Of a stretch of 20,905 nucleotides of DNA, positions 15,466 through 20,905 are shown piece by piece. This DNA is from RGIG9151 sp963635575 (lineage in GTDB: Bacteria > Bacillota > Clostridia > TANB77 > RGIG9151), in NCBI GenBank assembly GCA_963635575.1, contig CAVHFU010000025.1:1-20905 (forward strand). The letters run 5' to 3'. The notes under the pieces were generated by a model. That model was not told the origin of the DNA. It saw nothing but the letters and a program-made list of their open reading frames with translations, and did not search any database. The position numbers were made by a program, and so were the translations under genes. Every line of letters starts with the position of its first letter. The stretch's first letter is position 1.

Positions 15466-15930
15466 GTGGCTTTTACATTTCAGTTTCAATCAATTTTAGA
15501 TTTGAAAATCAGGTTAGAAGATTTAAAAAAATCAAAACTTGGTGAAGTAACCGAAATTTTGAATTCTGAAATGGAAAAGTTAAATATTCTTTTAACTGAA
15601 AGAAAAAATCAATTTAAATTAATGAAAGAGAAAAGTGATAAAGGCTTTACACCTAAGGAGTTAATATTTTATAATAATTATATGGAACGTTTAAAAAAGA
15701 GTATTTCTATTCAAGAAATTGTTGTGGAACGTGCTAAAGATGCGGTAGAAAAAGCTAGATTAGAATTGGTGGATGCTGCTAAACAAAGAAAGATGTTTGA
15801 GACGTTAAAAGAAAAAAAGATGGAGGAGTACTGGGAAGAGTACTATCGAAAAGAGCAGGTTACATTAGATGAAATCGCAAGTTATAGACATGGAGTTGGG
15901 GGTGAGGTAGCAAATGGCGAAGAAGAATAA
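15466..15930 (+). CDS. fliJ: Flagellar export chaperone FliJ
   Basis: FliJ is a small antiparallel coiled coil that acts as the central stalk of the FliI hexamer and as chaperone escort. This 154-residue product is nearly all charged heptads, begins MAFTFQFQSILDLKIRLEDL (the FliJ N-terminal pattern FxFxxxLxLK) and has KLGEVTEILNSE then a second long helix. Length and position directly after fliI support the call. The start is GTG, with AGAAGGTG eight bases upstream. Its last 17 bases overlap the next gene. Confidence 0.88.
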   Translation: MAFTFQFQSILDLKIRLEDLKKSKLGEVTEILNSEMEKLNILLTERKNQFKLMKEKSDKGFTPKELIFYNNYMERLKKSISIQEIVVERAKDAVEKARLELVDAAKQRKMFETLKEKKMEEYWEEYYRKEQVTLDEIASYRHGVGGEVANGEEE

Positions 15931-16555
15931 TGATGAGGATAAACCAAAGAGTTCTAAAGCAATTATAATCTTTTCATTGCTTTTAGCTTTAGCTATCGCA
16001 ATTGGAAGTTGGGTATATTTAATAAGAACAAATAAATTTTTCGGAATGGGAGAGCTTTTAAGGCCCAAACTAAAGGACATACCTATAATATGTAATATAT
16101 TGCCGCCTGTACCTATCGGAACGGAACCGGATTTAATGTCAAGAGAGGAAATAAACTCTAAATATACAGAACTACTTAATGAGAATGTTGAACTACATAA
16201 AAAAGTAACTGATTTAGAAACTAAGATGGTCGAATTGGAGGAAATCGAAGGAAAATATAAAATTGTTGTAAAAGATTTAGAAAAAATGTCTAAAGAGTTT
16301 AGTCAACTTCAGCAGAAAAACGCTGAAGCGACGGATACGACTAAAGATAATAAAGAAAAAATTGAAAACATGGTAAAAATATATGAAAGTATGGAACCGG
16401 CTAATGCGGCAGATATACTAGAAGATGTTGGGGAATTGAATATTTCGTTGGTTGTTGAAATTTGTAAAACTATGAAAGCTGCTAAGTTCTCAGAGATTCT
16501 TCAAGAAATGGATACAAGTTTTGCAGCAATTTTATGCGAAAGAATGGCTAATTAG
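15914..16555 (+). CDS. motE: MotE-like flagellar protein with membrane helix and MgtE-N-like tail
   Basis: This 213-residue protein matches the clostridial and bacillary MotE/YlxF family encoded after fliJ. It has a charged N-terminus, one membrane helix (about 17-36), a segment LKDIPIICNILPPVP, a coiled coil (about 75-140), and a C-terminal helical domain, YESMEPANAADILED then KAAKFSEILQEMDTSFAAIL, of the MgtE N-domain type. Family members are thought to act as a periplasmic chaperone or connector between motor stator and rotor; the exact role is not settled. The start overlaps fliJ by 17 bases with GGGGGTGAGG ahead, so translation is coupled. It is the last flagellar gene of the cluster; fliK does not follow. 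Confidence 0.8.
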   Translation: MAKKNNDEDKPKSSKAIIIFSLLLALAIAIGSWVYLIRTNKFFGMGELLRPKLKDIPIICNILPPVPIGTEPDLMSREEINSKYTELLNENVELHKKVTDLETKMVELEEIEGKYKIVVKDLEKMSKEFSQLQQKNAEATDTTKDNKEKIENMVKIYESMEPANAADILEDVGELNISLVVEICKTMKAAKFSEILQEMDTSFAAILCERMAN

Positions 16556-16603
16556 GGAATAATTACATTTGAATAACCTCTATGTTATATGCTAAGATAG
16601 TAT

Positions 16604-16609
16604 TATAAT
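16604..16609 (+). promoter_or_regulatory. Possible -10 box of the small membrane protein gene
   Basis: A perfect TATAAT (16604-16609) lies 16 bases before the likely ATG, but the -35 position (TATGTT at 17 bases) is poor, so the promoter is weak, or another sigma factor or an activator is used. With no terminator visible after the motE-like gene, read-through from the flagellar cluster is also possible. Confidence 0.3.
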
Positions 16610-16625
16610 ACAAGAGGTGGTAGGG

Positions 16626-16862
16626 ATGTTGGAAAGATTAGCAGAGCAAATTTCAAAGATAAATAAAATATCAAAATATATTTTTAAGTATGGGCTTCTT
16701 ATGTGTTTAGTATTGTTTATATTCATAAGTTATGAGTTTTACATTGCGAGTACATTGGAAGAAGTTTTGGTTACACGGGAAATTGCCGGAGTGGGGTTTT
16801 ATACGCTTATGGAAATAGTTGTTGGGGCAGTATTGTTTGATATATGTATGAAGAATAAGTAA
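16626..16862 (+). CDS. Small two-helix membrane protein, function unknown
   Basis: This 78-residue protein has a basic amphipathic N-terminus (LAEQISKINKISKYIFK), a membrane helix (about 22-40), a short loop (TLEEVLVTREIAG) and a second helix (about 53-72) ending in CMKNK. I do not recognise the family. ATG 16626 is preferred over GTG 16617 because AGGTGG precedes it by five bases, whereas 16617 overlaps that ribosome site. It lies 70 bases after the motE-like gene and faces rpsT across a shared terminator. Low complexity is absent and the frame is intact, so it is probably a real gene. Its position gives no strong hint of function. Confidence 0.65.
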   Translation: MLERLAEQISKINKISKYIFKYGLLMCLVLFIFISYEFYIASTLEEVLVTREIAGVGFYTLMEIVVGAVLFDICMKNK

Positions 16863-16870
16863 TTTAAAAG

Positions 16871-16939
16871 AAAAAGAAATATATGTCAGAATATTTTTAG
16901 CAAAAACAGCAAAAATACTAATGGCATATATTTCTTTTT
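16871..16939. terminator. Bidirectional terminator between the small gene and rpsT
   Basis: A perfect 15-bp inverted repeat (16871-16885 with 16925-16939) encloses an inner stem (TATTTTTAGC with GCAAAAATA). The right arm ends in CTTTTTT on the plus strand and the left arm supplies CTTTTTCTTTT on the minus strand. It lies just after the small gene and just after the rpsT stop, so it can end both. Confidence 0.75.
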
Positions 16940-16955
16940 TATGTAAGTCCTAAAC

Positions 16956-17222
16956 TTACTTAGTAGCAGCATCAAACTTTTTACCTAATGCGGCTTTTTT
17001 GTTATTTGCGGTATTCTTTTTCATTACACCTTTTGTAACAGCCTTATCAACTGTGCTTACAGCTTCAGTATAAGTGGCTTTTATTGCATCTTTATCGTTT
17101 GCAATTAAAGAATCGTCAAATTTTTTAAGAGAAGTCTTTACAGAAGTTTTAACAGCAGCGTTTTTAGCAGCATTAACTTTAGAAACTTCTACTCTTTTTT
17201 TAGCTGATTTAATGTTTGGCAA
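16956..17222 (-). CDS. rpsT: 30S ribosomal protein S20
   Basis: S20 binds 16S rRNA early in 30S assembly. The protein is 88 residues, Lys- and Ala-rich and all helical, starting MPNIKSAKKRV as in the family, with NKAAKNAAVKT-like central repeats and DKAVTKGVMKKNTANNKKAAL near the end. The start is TTG at 17222: AGGAGG lies eight bases upstream, and the first residues then match S20. A longer reading from GTG 17231 would overlap the ribosome site and is rejected. It has its own promoter at 17283-17311 and a leader of about 50 bases, in which S20 autoregulation of this weak start is possible, as known in enterobacteria (inference here). Confidence 0.96.
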   Translation of the reverse strand: MPNIKSAKKRVEVSKVNAAKNAAVKTSVKTSLKKFDDSLIANDKDAIKATYTEAVSTVDKAVTKGVMKKNTANNKKAALGKKFDAATK

Positions 17223-17282
17223 AACGTTCACCTCCTAGTAGGTATAAAACATATGTAGTTTATACATTCGTTAACAGGATAT

Positions 17283-17311
17283 AGTTTACCACAATTTATA
17301 AATAAATGCAA
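17283..17311 (-). promoter_or_regulatory. Promoter of rpsT
   Basis: On the minus strand TTGCAT (17306-17311) and TAAACT (17283-17288) are spaced by 17 bases. The leader from the predicted start to the TTG codon is about 50 bases. Confidence 0.7.
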
Positions 17312-17322
17312 GAAAAAAATAG

Positions 17323-17351
17323 TTGACAACTTTAATTTATTATTATAGATT
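17323..17351 (+). promoter_or_regulatory. Promoter of fliW-csrA
   Basis: A perfect TTGACA (17323-17328) is followed at 17 bases by TAGATT (17346-17351), or at 15 bases by TATAGA (17344-17349). It is back to back with the rpsT promoter, 11 bases between the two -35 boxes. The -10 choice is uncertain. Confidence 0.6.
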
Positions 17352-17411
17352 AATAGTAGGTTAAGTTTCTGCCAATACTTAAGAAGAATAGTTTTGTAGG
17401 GAGGAAAGAAA

Positions 17412-17855
17412 ATGTTACTTAATACGAAAAACTTTGGAGAGGTAGAAATCAAGGATGAGGATATAGTGTTTTTTGAGTACGGAGTGCCTGGGTTTGAAAA
17501 CATGACGCAATTCGTTATCTTAGGGAAAACAGACAGTGAAGATGATCCGTTTTTTTGGTTACAATCGGTTCAAAATCCTAATTTAGCGTTTGTAATAATG
17601 AATCCAAGAGATTTGGTGTTAGATTATGAAGCTGAAATAGATATGTTTACAGCTAATTTACTGAAGATTAAAGATGAAAATGATGCACTAATTTATTGTA
17701 TAGTTACGGTTCCGGAGGATATTTCAAAAATATCTATTAACCTAAAAGCACCTATAATTATTAATGCAAAAGAAAATAGAGGTTGCCAAGTTGTGCTTGA
17801 AAATGAGAATTATAAATTTAAGCACATAATTACTGAGGAATTTGTAAAAGCATAG
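17412..17855 (+). CDS. fliW: Flagellar assembly factor FliW (CsrA antagonist)
   Basis: FliW binds either flagellin or CsrA: when flagellin is exported, free FliW sequesters CsrA and relieves repression of flagellin mRNA. This 147-residue protein has the family pattern: LNTKNFGEVEI at the start, FEYGVPGFENMTQFVIL (about 19-35), FFWLQSVQNPNLAFVIMNP (about 46-64), CIVTVPEDISKISINLKAPI (about 97-116), and the final block NAKENRGCQVVLEN. GGGAGGAAAGAA precedes the ATG. csrA begins 12 bases after the stop, the conserved pair. Confidence 0.95.
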   Translation: MLLNTKNFGEVEIKDEDIVFFEYGVPGFENMTQFVILGKTDSEDDPFFWLQSVQNPNLAFVIMNPRDLVLDYEAEIDMFTANLLKIKDENDALIYCIVTVPEDISKISINLKAPIIINAKENRGCQVVLENENYKFKHIITEEFVKA

Positions 17856-17867
17856 GAGGATGGGAAA

Positions 17868-18104
17868 ATGCTTGTTTTAACGAGAAAAAGAAATCAATCG
17901 ATTGTTGTAAATGATAATATAGAGGTGACAATTATTGATATCCAAGGGGATCAAGTTAGAGTAGGTATAAATGCTCCTAAGGATGTTAAAGTATTTAGAA
18001 AAGAAGTTTATGTTGAAATGATGGAAGAAAATCAGAGAGCGGCACAAGTTCAAATGCAGGCTCTAGATATGTTAAAAAATGCGATTAATAAAAATAAAAA
18101 GTAG
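17868..18104 (+). CDS. csrA: Carbon storage regulator CsrA (translational repressor)
   Basis: CsrA is a dimeric RNA-binding protein that covers GGA motifs at ribosome sites, in Bacillota mainly that of flagellin mRNA. The 78-residue product begins MLVLTRKRNQSI, has IEVTIIDIQGDQVRVGINAPKDVKVFRKEVY (R in VFRKE is the RNA-contact position) and carries a C-terminal extension typical of Gram-positive forms that bind FliW. AGGAGGATGGG precedes the ATG and overlaps the fliW stop. A strong terminator follows directly. Confidence 0.96.
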   Translation: MLVLTRKRNQSIVVNDNIEVTIIDIQGDQVRVGINAPKDVKVFRKEVYVEMMEENQRAAQVQMQALDMLKNAINKNKK

Positions 18105-18125
18105 CCTAATGGCTATTTTTTTTTT
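18096..18125 (+). terminator. Terminator of fliW-csrA
   Basis: The stem TAGCC (18102-18106) with GGCTA (18111-18115) closes a TAAT loop, extended by A-U pairs, and is followed by ten T (18116-18125). It begins within the last codons of csrA. Confidence 0.85.
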
Positions 18126-18148
18126 GACCATTTTTTGTTCAAACATTG

Positions 18149-18165
18149 ATATATATATATATATA
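18149..18165. repeat. AT dinucleotide tract
   Basis: Eight AT units plus one base, alternating without interruption, between the csrA terminator and the promoter of the surface gene. Such tracts can change length by slippage. The distance to the promoter at 18193 makes a direct effect uncertain. Confidence 0.8.
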
Positions 18166-18192
18166 TAGGCTTTTAGCAACTTATAAACAAAT

Positions 18193-18221
18193 TTTACAAA
18201 AAAAAAATAATTAGCGATAAT
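18193..18221 (+). promoter_or_regulatory. Promoter of the repeat surface protein, with A10 tract at the spacer
   Basis: TTTACA (18193-18198) and GATAAT (18216-18221) are spaced by 17 bases. Ten consecutive A (18198-18207) run from the last base of the -35 box through nine bases of the spacer. Insertion or loss of one A would change the spacing to 18 or 16. The predicted start is about 25 bases before the ATG. Confidence 0.65.
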
Positions 18222-18252
18222 CTTCTTGTAAAAAATTTAAGGGGGAGTTTAA

Positions 18253-20802
18253 ATGAAAACAAGAAGAGAAAGATTACTTGCAGTATTGCTAATGGTTTTA
18301 TGTGTTTATGCATTGACATTAAGCAAATCTATTTCGGAAGCTATTACGACTATGCTATTCGATAGTAATTCAGAAGAGATAGTTATTGCTGCATCATCAA
18401 AACCGAAGTCGACATCAACAACATCACCAAAGCCAACATCAACAACAACACCTAGTACATCACCGAAAGTATCATCAAAGCCTTCACACACATGTAGTGA
18501 GGCAGTAGGTCCGTATGCAGGATGGTATGCTAATTCAAGTAAGCATTGGACAGAATGTAAAACTTGTGGAAAAACAATGAGAAGTGAAAGCCATTCAAAA
18601 AGCAGTGCAAGTGCTACAACTTGTAGAGCATGTGGATATAAAATGACAACATCAGCAACAACACCTAGTACATCACCGAAAGTATCATCAAAGCCTTCAC
18701 ACACATGTAGTGAGGCAGTAGGTCCGTATGCAGGATGGTATGCTAATTCAAGTAAGCATTGGACAGAATGTAAAACTTGTGGAAAAACAATGAGAAGTGA
18801 AAGCCATTCAAAAAGCAGTGCAAGTGCTACAACTTGTAGAGCATGTGGATATAAAATGACAACATCAGCAACAACACCTAGTACATCACCGAAAGTATCA
18901 TCAAAGCCTTCACACACATGTAGTGAGGCAGTAGGTCCGTATGCAGGATGGTATGCTAATTCAAGTAAGCATTGGACAGAATGTAAAACTTGCGGAGAAA
19001 TAATGAGAAGTGAAAGTCATTCAAAGAAAAATGTAAGTGATACAAGTTGTAGATATTGCGGATATAAAATGACATCATCTTCACAAACTCCCGGAACGCA
19101 TGTGCATGAAGTAAAATACGGCCCGGCTTCAAACAATGGTTGGTTCGTAATTTCAAGCGGGCATTATATGCAATGCACCGGATGTGCTGCAAAATTAAGA
19201 TATGTTGATCAAAATTATCTGGATAGTGGAATAATAGAAGGAACGAATGACCATGTATTAAATAAAAATACAGGTAAATGTATATACTGTCATTGTTCTA
19301 TGAAAGATACCGGTACATCAACAGGCTCGGAAAAAACATATACGATAACGACGAATTCAGATGCGTTGAAAGGTATTGTAACAGCTTCACAATCAACAGC
19401 CAAAGCCGGAGAAACAATAGAGATAATAGCAACAGCAAGTGTAGGCTACAAGTTCTCTTCGTGGAATTATAGTAAAGTTGCGGATAAGAAAGCAACAACT
19501 ACAACATTTGTAATGCCTAAATCTAATGTTACAATATCCGCTAGTTTTGTAAAAGATACCGGTACATCAACAGGCTCGGAAAAAACATATAAAATATCGA
19601 CTGTATCAAATAAATACTGGGAAGTAGAAGCTTCAAAATCGACAGCAAAGGCCGGAGAAACAATAGAAATAAAGGCTATAGCAAAATCATCACAGTATCA
19701 ATTTACTTCATGGAATTATAGTGGAGTAGCAGATAAAAAATCGATAACTACAACATTTGTAATGCCGAGTAAAAACGTTAGCATATCAGCTCGCTTTACA
19801 AAAAACAATAATACAGCCAAAACATATACGATAAGGATTTATGAAAGCGATCTAGGAAAGGTAACAGCTTCGAGAAAAACAGCGAAAGCCGGAGAAACAA
19901 TAACAATAGCGGCGACAGCATATCCTGGATATAGTTTCTCACAATGGGTCGGGGACGTCGAAGTAAAAGACAAAAAATCGGCAGCAACAACATTCGTAAT
20001 GCCAAGTAGCGATGTTAAAATATGGGCTAGCTTTGTGGGAAAAAATACAAGTTCAAACAGTGATGGAATTTTAGATCACGAGCATTCTAAGTATGGTCCT
20101 AGAAAGAGCTTCACAGTTATCTTGCGTTCTTTCGATGATGAAACAGATTGGTATCCTTGCCTTGCAGGAGGTGGATGTAAGTACAGAATAGAAGAGGAAG
20201 CACATACTTTAAAATACAAGTATAAGGATGAAAATACCCATGAGATTACTTGTAACAAGTGTGCTTGGTATAAAGTGGAGCAACATGATATGACAAACGG
20301 GGAATGTGCTTGTGGACGAAAACCAACCCATTATGTAAGTACAGCTGTTTCGCACCCATCACCATATGCAACCCAATATTCTGTTACAAAATCAGGTCCA
20401 CGGGCAGTCGGTTCGGAAGTTACACTTAGAGCTTCGGGATACTACAATCCATTTGAGGAATTTGTAGGTTGGGAAGTAAGTGGAGTAAGTGTTAGCGACA
20501 CAAGCTCAAAAACAATAACATTTACGATGCCTGACAATGATGTGTCTGCTGTAGCAAAATGGGAATATATAAAACAACCTGTTAAGTACAATATTACTTT
20601 AACTACAAACAAAAGCATATTCCCTGATACTCAAGATAAAGAGGCCGAGGGAGAATCGGCTTATGTTAAACTACCTGGGACTAGTTATGATAAAATAGAC
20701 AGTGTAGAGGTAACAGGGGTAAGCAATTATAATTTGTATGGTAAGGTGATGATCTTTACAATGCCTGGCAATGATGTAACGATAAAAGTAAATTATAAAT
20801 AA
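18253..20802 (+). CDS. Exported repeat protein: Cys-pair modules and InlB-type B-repeat-like modules
   Basis: This 849-residue protein has a signal sequence (basic MKTRRER, hydrophobic about 8-24, possible cleavage after SEA at 30), then a Thr-, Ser- and Pro-rich linker. Three modules (67-137, 138-208, 209-279) each hold HTC, CKTCG and CRACG or CRYCG; a fourth looser one (about 283-350) and a fifth (about 610-690) keep CxxC pairs, so metal or disulfide stabilisation is likely. Five domains of the divergent InlB B-repeat type (from about 357, 440, 523, 695 and 777) share YTIT, AGETI, W and TFVMPxxxVxI. No LPXTG, S-layer or dockerin signal is seen, so it may be secreted, or held by an uncleaved helix. 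GGGGGAG precedes the ATG. The specific binding partner is unknown; adhesion or a surface role is inference. Confidence 0.8.
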   Translation: MKTRRERLLAVLLMVLCVYALTLSKSISEAITTMLFDSNSEEIVIAASSKPKSTSTTSPKPTSTTTPSTSPKVSSKPSHTCSEAVGPYAGWYANSSKHWTECKTCGKTMRSESHSKSSASATTCRACGYKMTTSATTPSTSPKVSSKPSHTCSEAVGPYAGWYANSSKHWTECKTCGKTMRSESHSKSSASATTCRACGYKMTTSATTPSTSPKVSSKPSHTCSEAVGPYAGWYANSSKHWTECKTCGEIMRSESHSKKNVSDTSCRYCGYKMTSSSQTPGTHVHEVKYGPASNNGWFVISSGHYMQCTGCAAKLRYVDQNYLDSGIIEGTNDHVLNKNTGKCIYCHCSMKDTGTSTGSEKTYTITTNSDALKGIVTASQSTAKAGETIEIIATASVGYKFSSWNYSKVADKKATTTTFVMPKSNVTISASFVKDTGTSTGSEKTYKISTVSNKYWEVEASKSTAKAGETIEIKAIAKSSQYQFTSWNYSGVADKKSITTTFVMPSKNVSISARFTKNNNTAKTYTIRIYESDLGKVTASRKTAKAGETITIAATAYPGYSFSQWVGDVEVKDKKSAATTFVMPSSDVKIWASFVGKNTSSNSDGILDHEHSKYGPRKSFTVILRSFDDETDWYPCLAGGGCKYRIEEEAHTLKYKYKDENTHEITCNKCAWYKVEQHDMTNGECACGRKPTHYVSTAVSHPSPYATQYSVTKSGPRAVGSEVTLRASGYYNPFEEFVGWEVSGVSVSDTSSKTITFTMPDNDVSAVAKWEYIKQPVKYNITLTTNKSIFPDTQDKEAEGESAYVKLPGTSYDKIDSVEVTGVSNYNLYGKVMIFTMPGNDVTIKVNYK
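18451..19089 (+). repeat. Three tandem 213-bp direct repeats within the surface gene
   Basis: The unit starts CCTAGTACATC at 18451, 18664 and 18877, a 213-bp (71-codon) period. Copies 1 and 2 appear identical by eye, and the identity with copy 3 continues to about 18992, after which copy 3 diverges. Near-identity at third codon positions indicates recent duplication or gene conversion. Confidence 0.95.
19303..19590 (+). repeat. Second direct repeat pair in the surface gene (linker and B-repeat start)
   Basis: The stretch around GATACCGGTACATCAACAGG followed by CTCGGAAAAAACATAT occurs from about 19303 and again from about 19552, a 249-bp (83-codon) period. It marks the junction between a linker and the following B-repeat-like domain; the rest of the two domains is only moderately similar. 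Confidence 0.85.
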
Positions 20803-20842
20803 AAACAAATTAAAAAAAGGGGCTGTAAAAAAAGTCCCAAAC

Positions 20843-20875
20843 AAAAAATGCGTGAAGAAAATTCACGCATTTTTT
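20843..20875 (+). terminator. Terminator of the surface protein gene
   Basis: A 14-bp perfect stem (20843-20856 with 20862-20875, core TGCGTGAA/TTCACGCA) with a 5-base loop ends in TTTTTT. A lesser hairpin (GGGGCT with AGTCCC, about 20819-20838) precedes it. Confidence 0.9.
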
Positions 20876-20905
20876 GCATAAAAAAACTGCTAACCATATA
20901 TAATT

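Noticed and set aside
17223..17231. GTG 17231 as the rpsT start
   Set aside because: It overlaps the AGGAGG ribosome site; TTG 17222 gives the canonical MPNIKSAKK start.
18306..18917. Minus-strand repetitive 203-codon frame
   Set aside because: It is the complement of the tandem repeats of the surface gene; the repetition comes from the sense gene.
18451..19089. Regular repeats as a CRISPR array
   Set aside because: The 213-bp units are in frame, contiguous and coding, with no short-repeat and unique-spacer structure and no cas genes nearby.
20818..20842. GGGGCTGTAAAAAAAGTCCC as the end of an insertion sequence
   Set aside because: It resembles some IS ends, but no transposase or partner end is in the window, and it fits equally as a weak hairpin before the terminator.

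Overview
The window is AT-rich chromosomal DNA. It suggests a motile, probably Gram-positive member of the Bacillota, most likely a clostridial relative. The reasons are AGGAGG-type ribosome sites, frequent TTG and GTG starts, sigma-A-type promoters, the flgB-flgC-fliE-fliF-fliG-fliH-fliI-fliJ-motE gene order, and an adjacent fliW-csrA pair. I cannot assign a genus from sequence alone.

Layout. Positions 1-907 are accessory: the first bases of a transposase (minus strand) whose insertion sequence appears to have cut a UvrD-like helicase gene, leaving only its N-terminal 208 codons. Positions 908-1962 hold three tRNA genes on the minus strand (Leu-CAG, Pro-CGG and Ser-CGA). Between them lies a short, divergent RelA/SpoT-type (p)ppGpp synthetase gene on the plus strand. 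Positions 2024-8017 are a minus-strand block: a PLD-like protein of unknown function, then smc, then tatD. A 183-bp element with 41-bp perfect inverted ends sits between smc and tatD.

Positions 8141-16555 run on the plus strand. A membrane diguanylate cyclase is followed by a compact basal-body and export-apparatus cluster: rod proteins FlgB and FlgC, junction protein FliE, MS ring FliF, rotor FliG, export ATPase complex FliH-FliI-FliJ, and MotE. The usual next genes (fliK, flgD, flgE, motAB) are absent, so the cluster is split. A small two-helix membrane protein of unknown function follows, then rpsT on the minus strand. Divergent from rpsT are fliW and csrA, the protein switch that couples flagellin level to translation.

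The window ends with an 849-residue exported protein. It is built from Cys-pair modules, two of them almost exactly duplicated at the DNA level, and InlB-type B-repeat-like modules. Its best promoter carries a run of ten A that reaches through most of the spacer, which makes slipped-strand expression switching a concrete hypothesis.

How the parts connect: c-di-GMP synthesis, flagellar assembly and the FliW-CsrA switch all belong to the choice between motility and surface attachment, and the terminal protein could be a surface factor in the same lifestyle. That last link is inference. The items most worth a second look are the 183-bp hairpin element, the PLD-like protein before smc, and the repeat-rich surface gene with its A-tract promoter.
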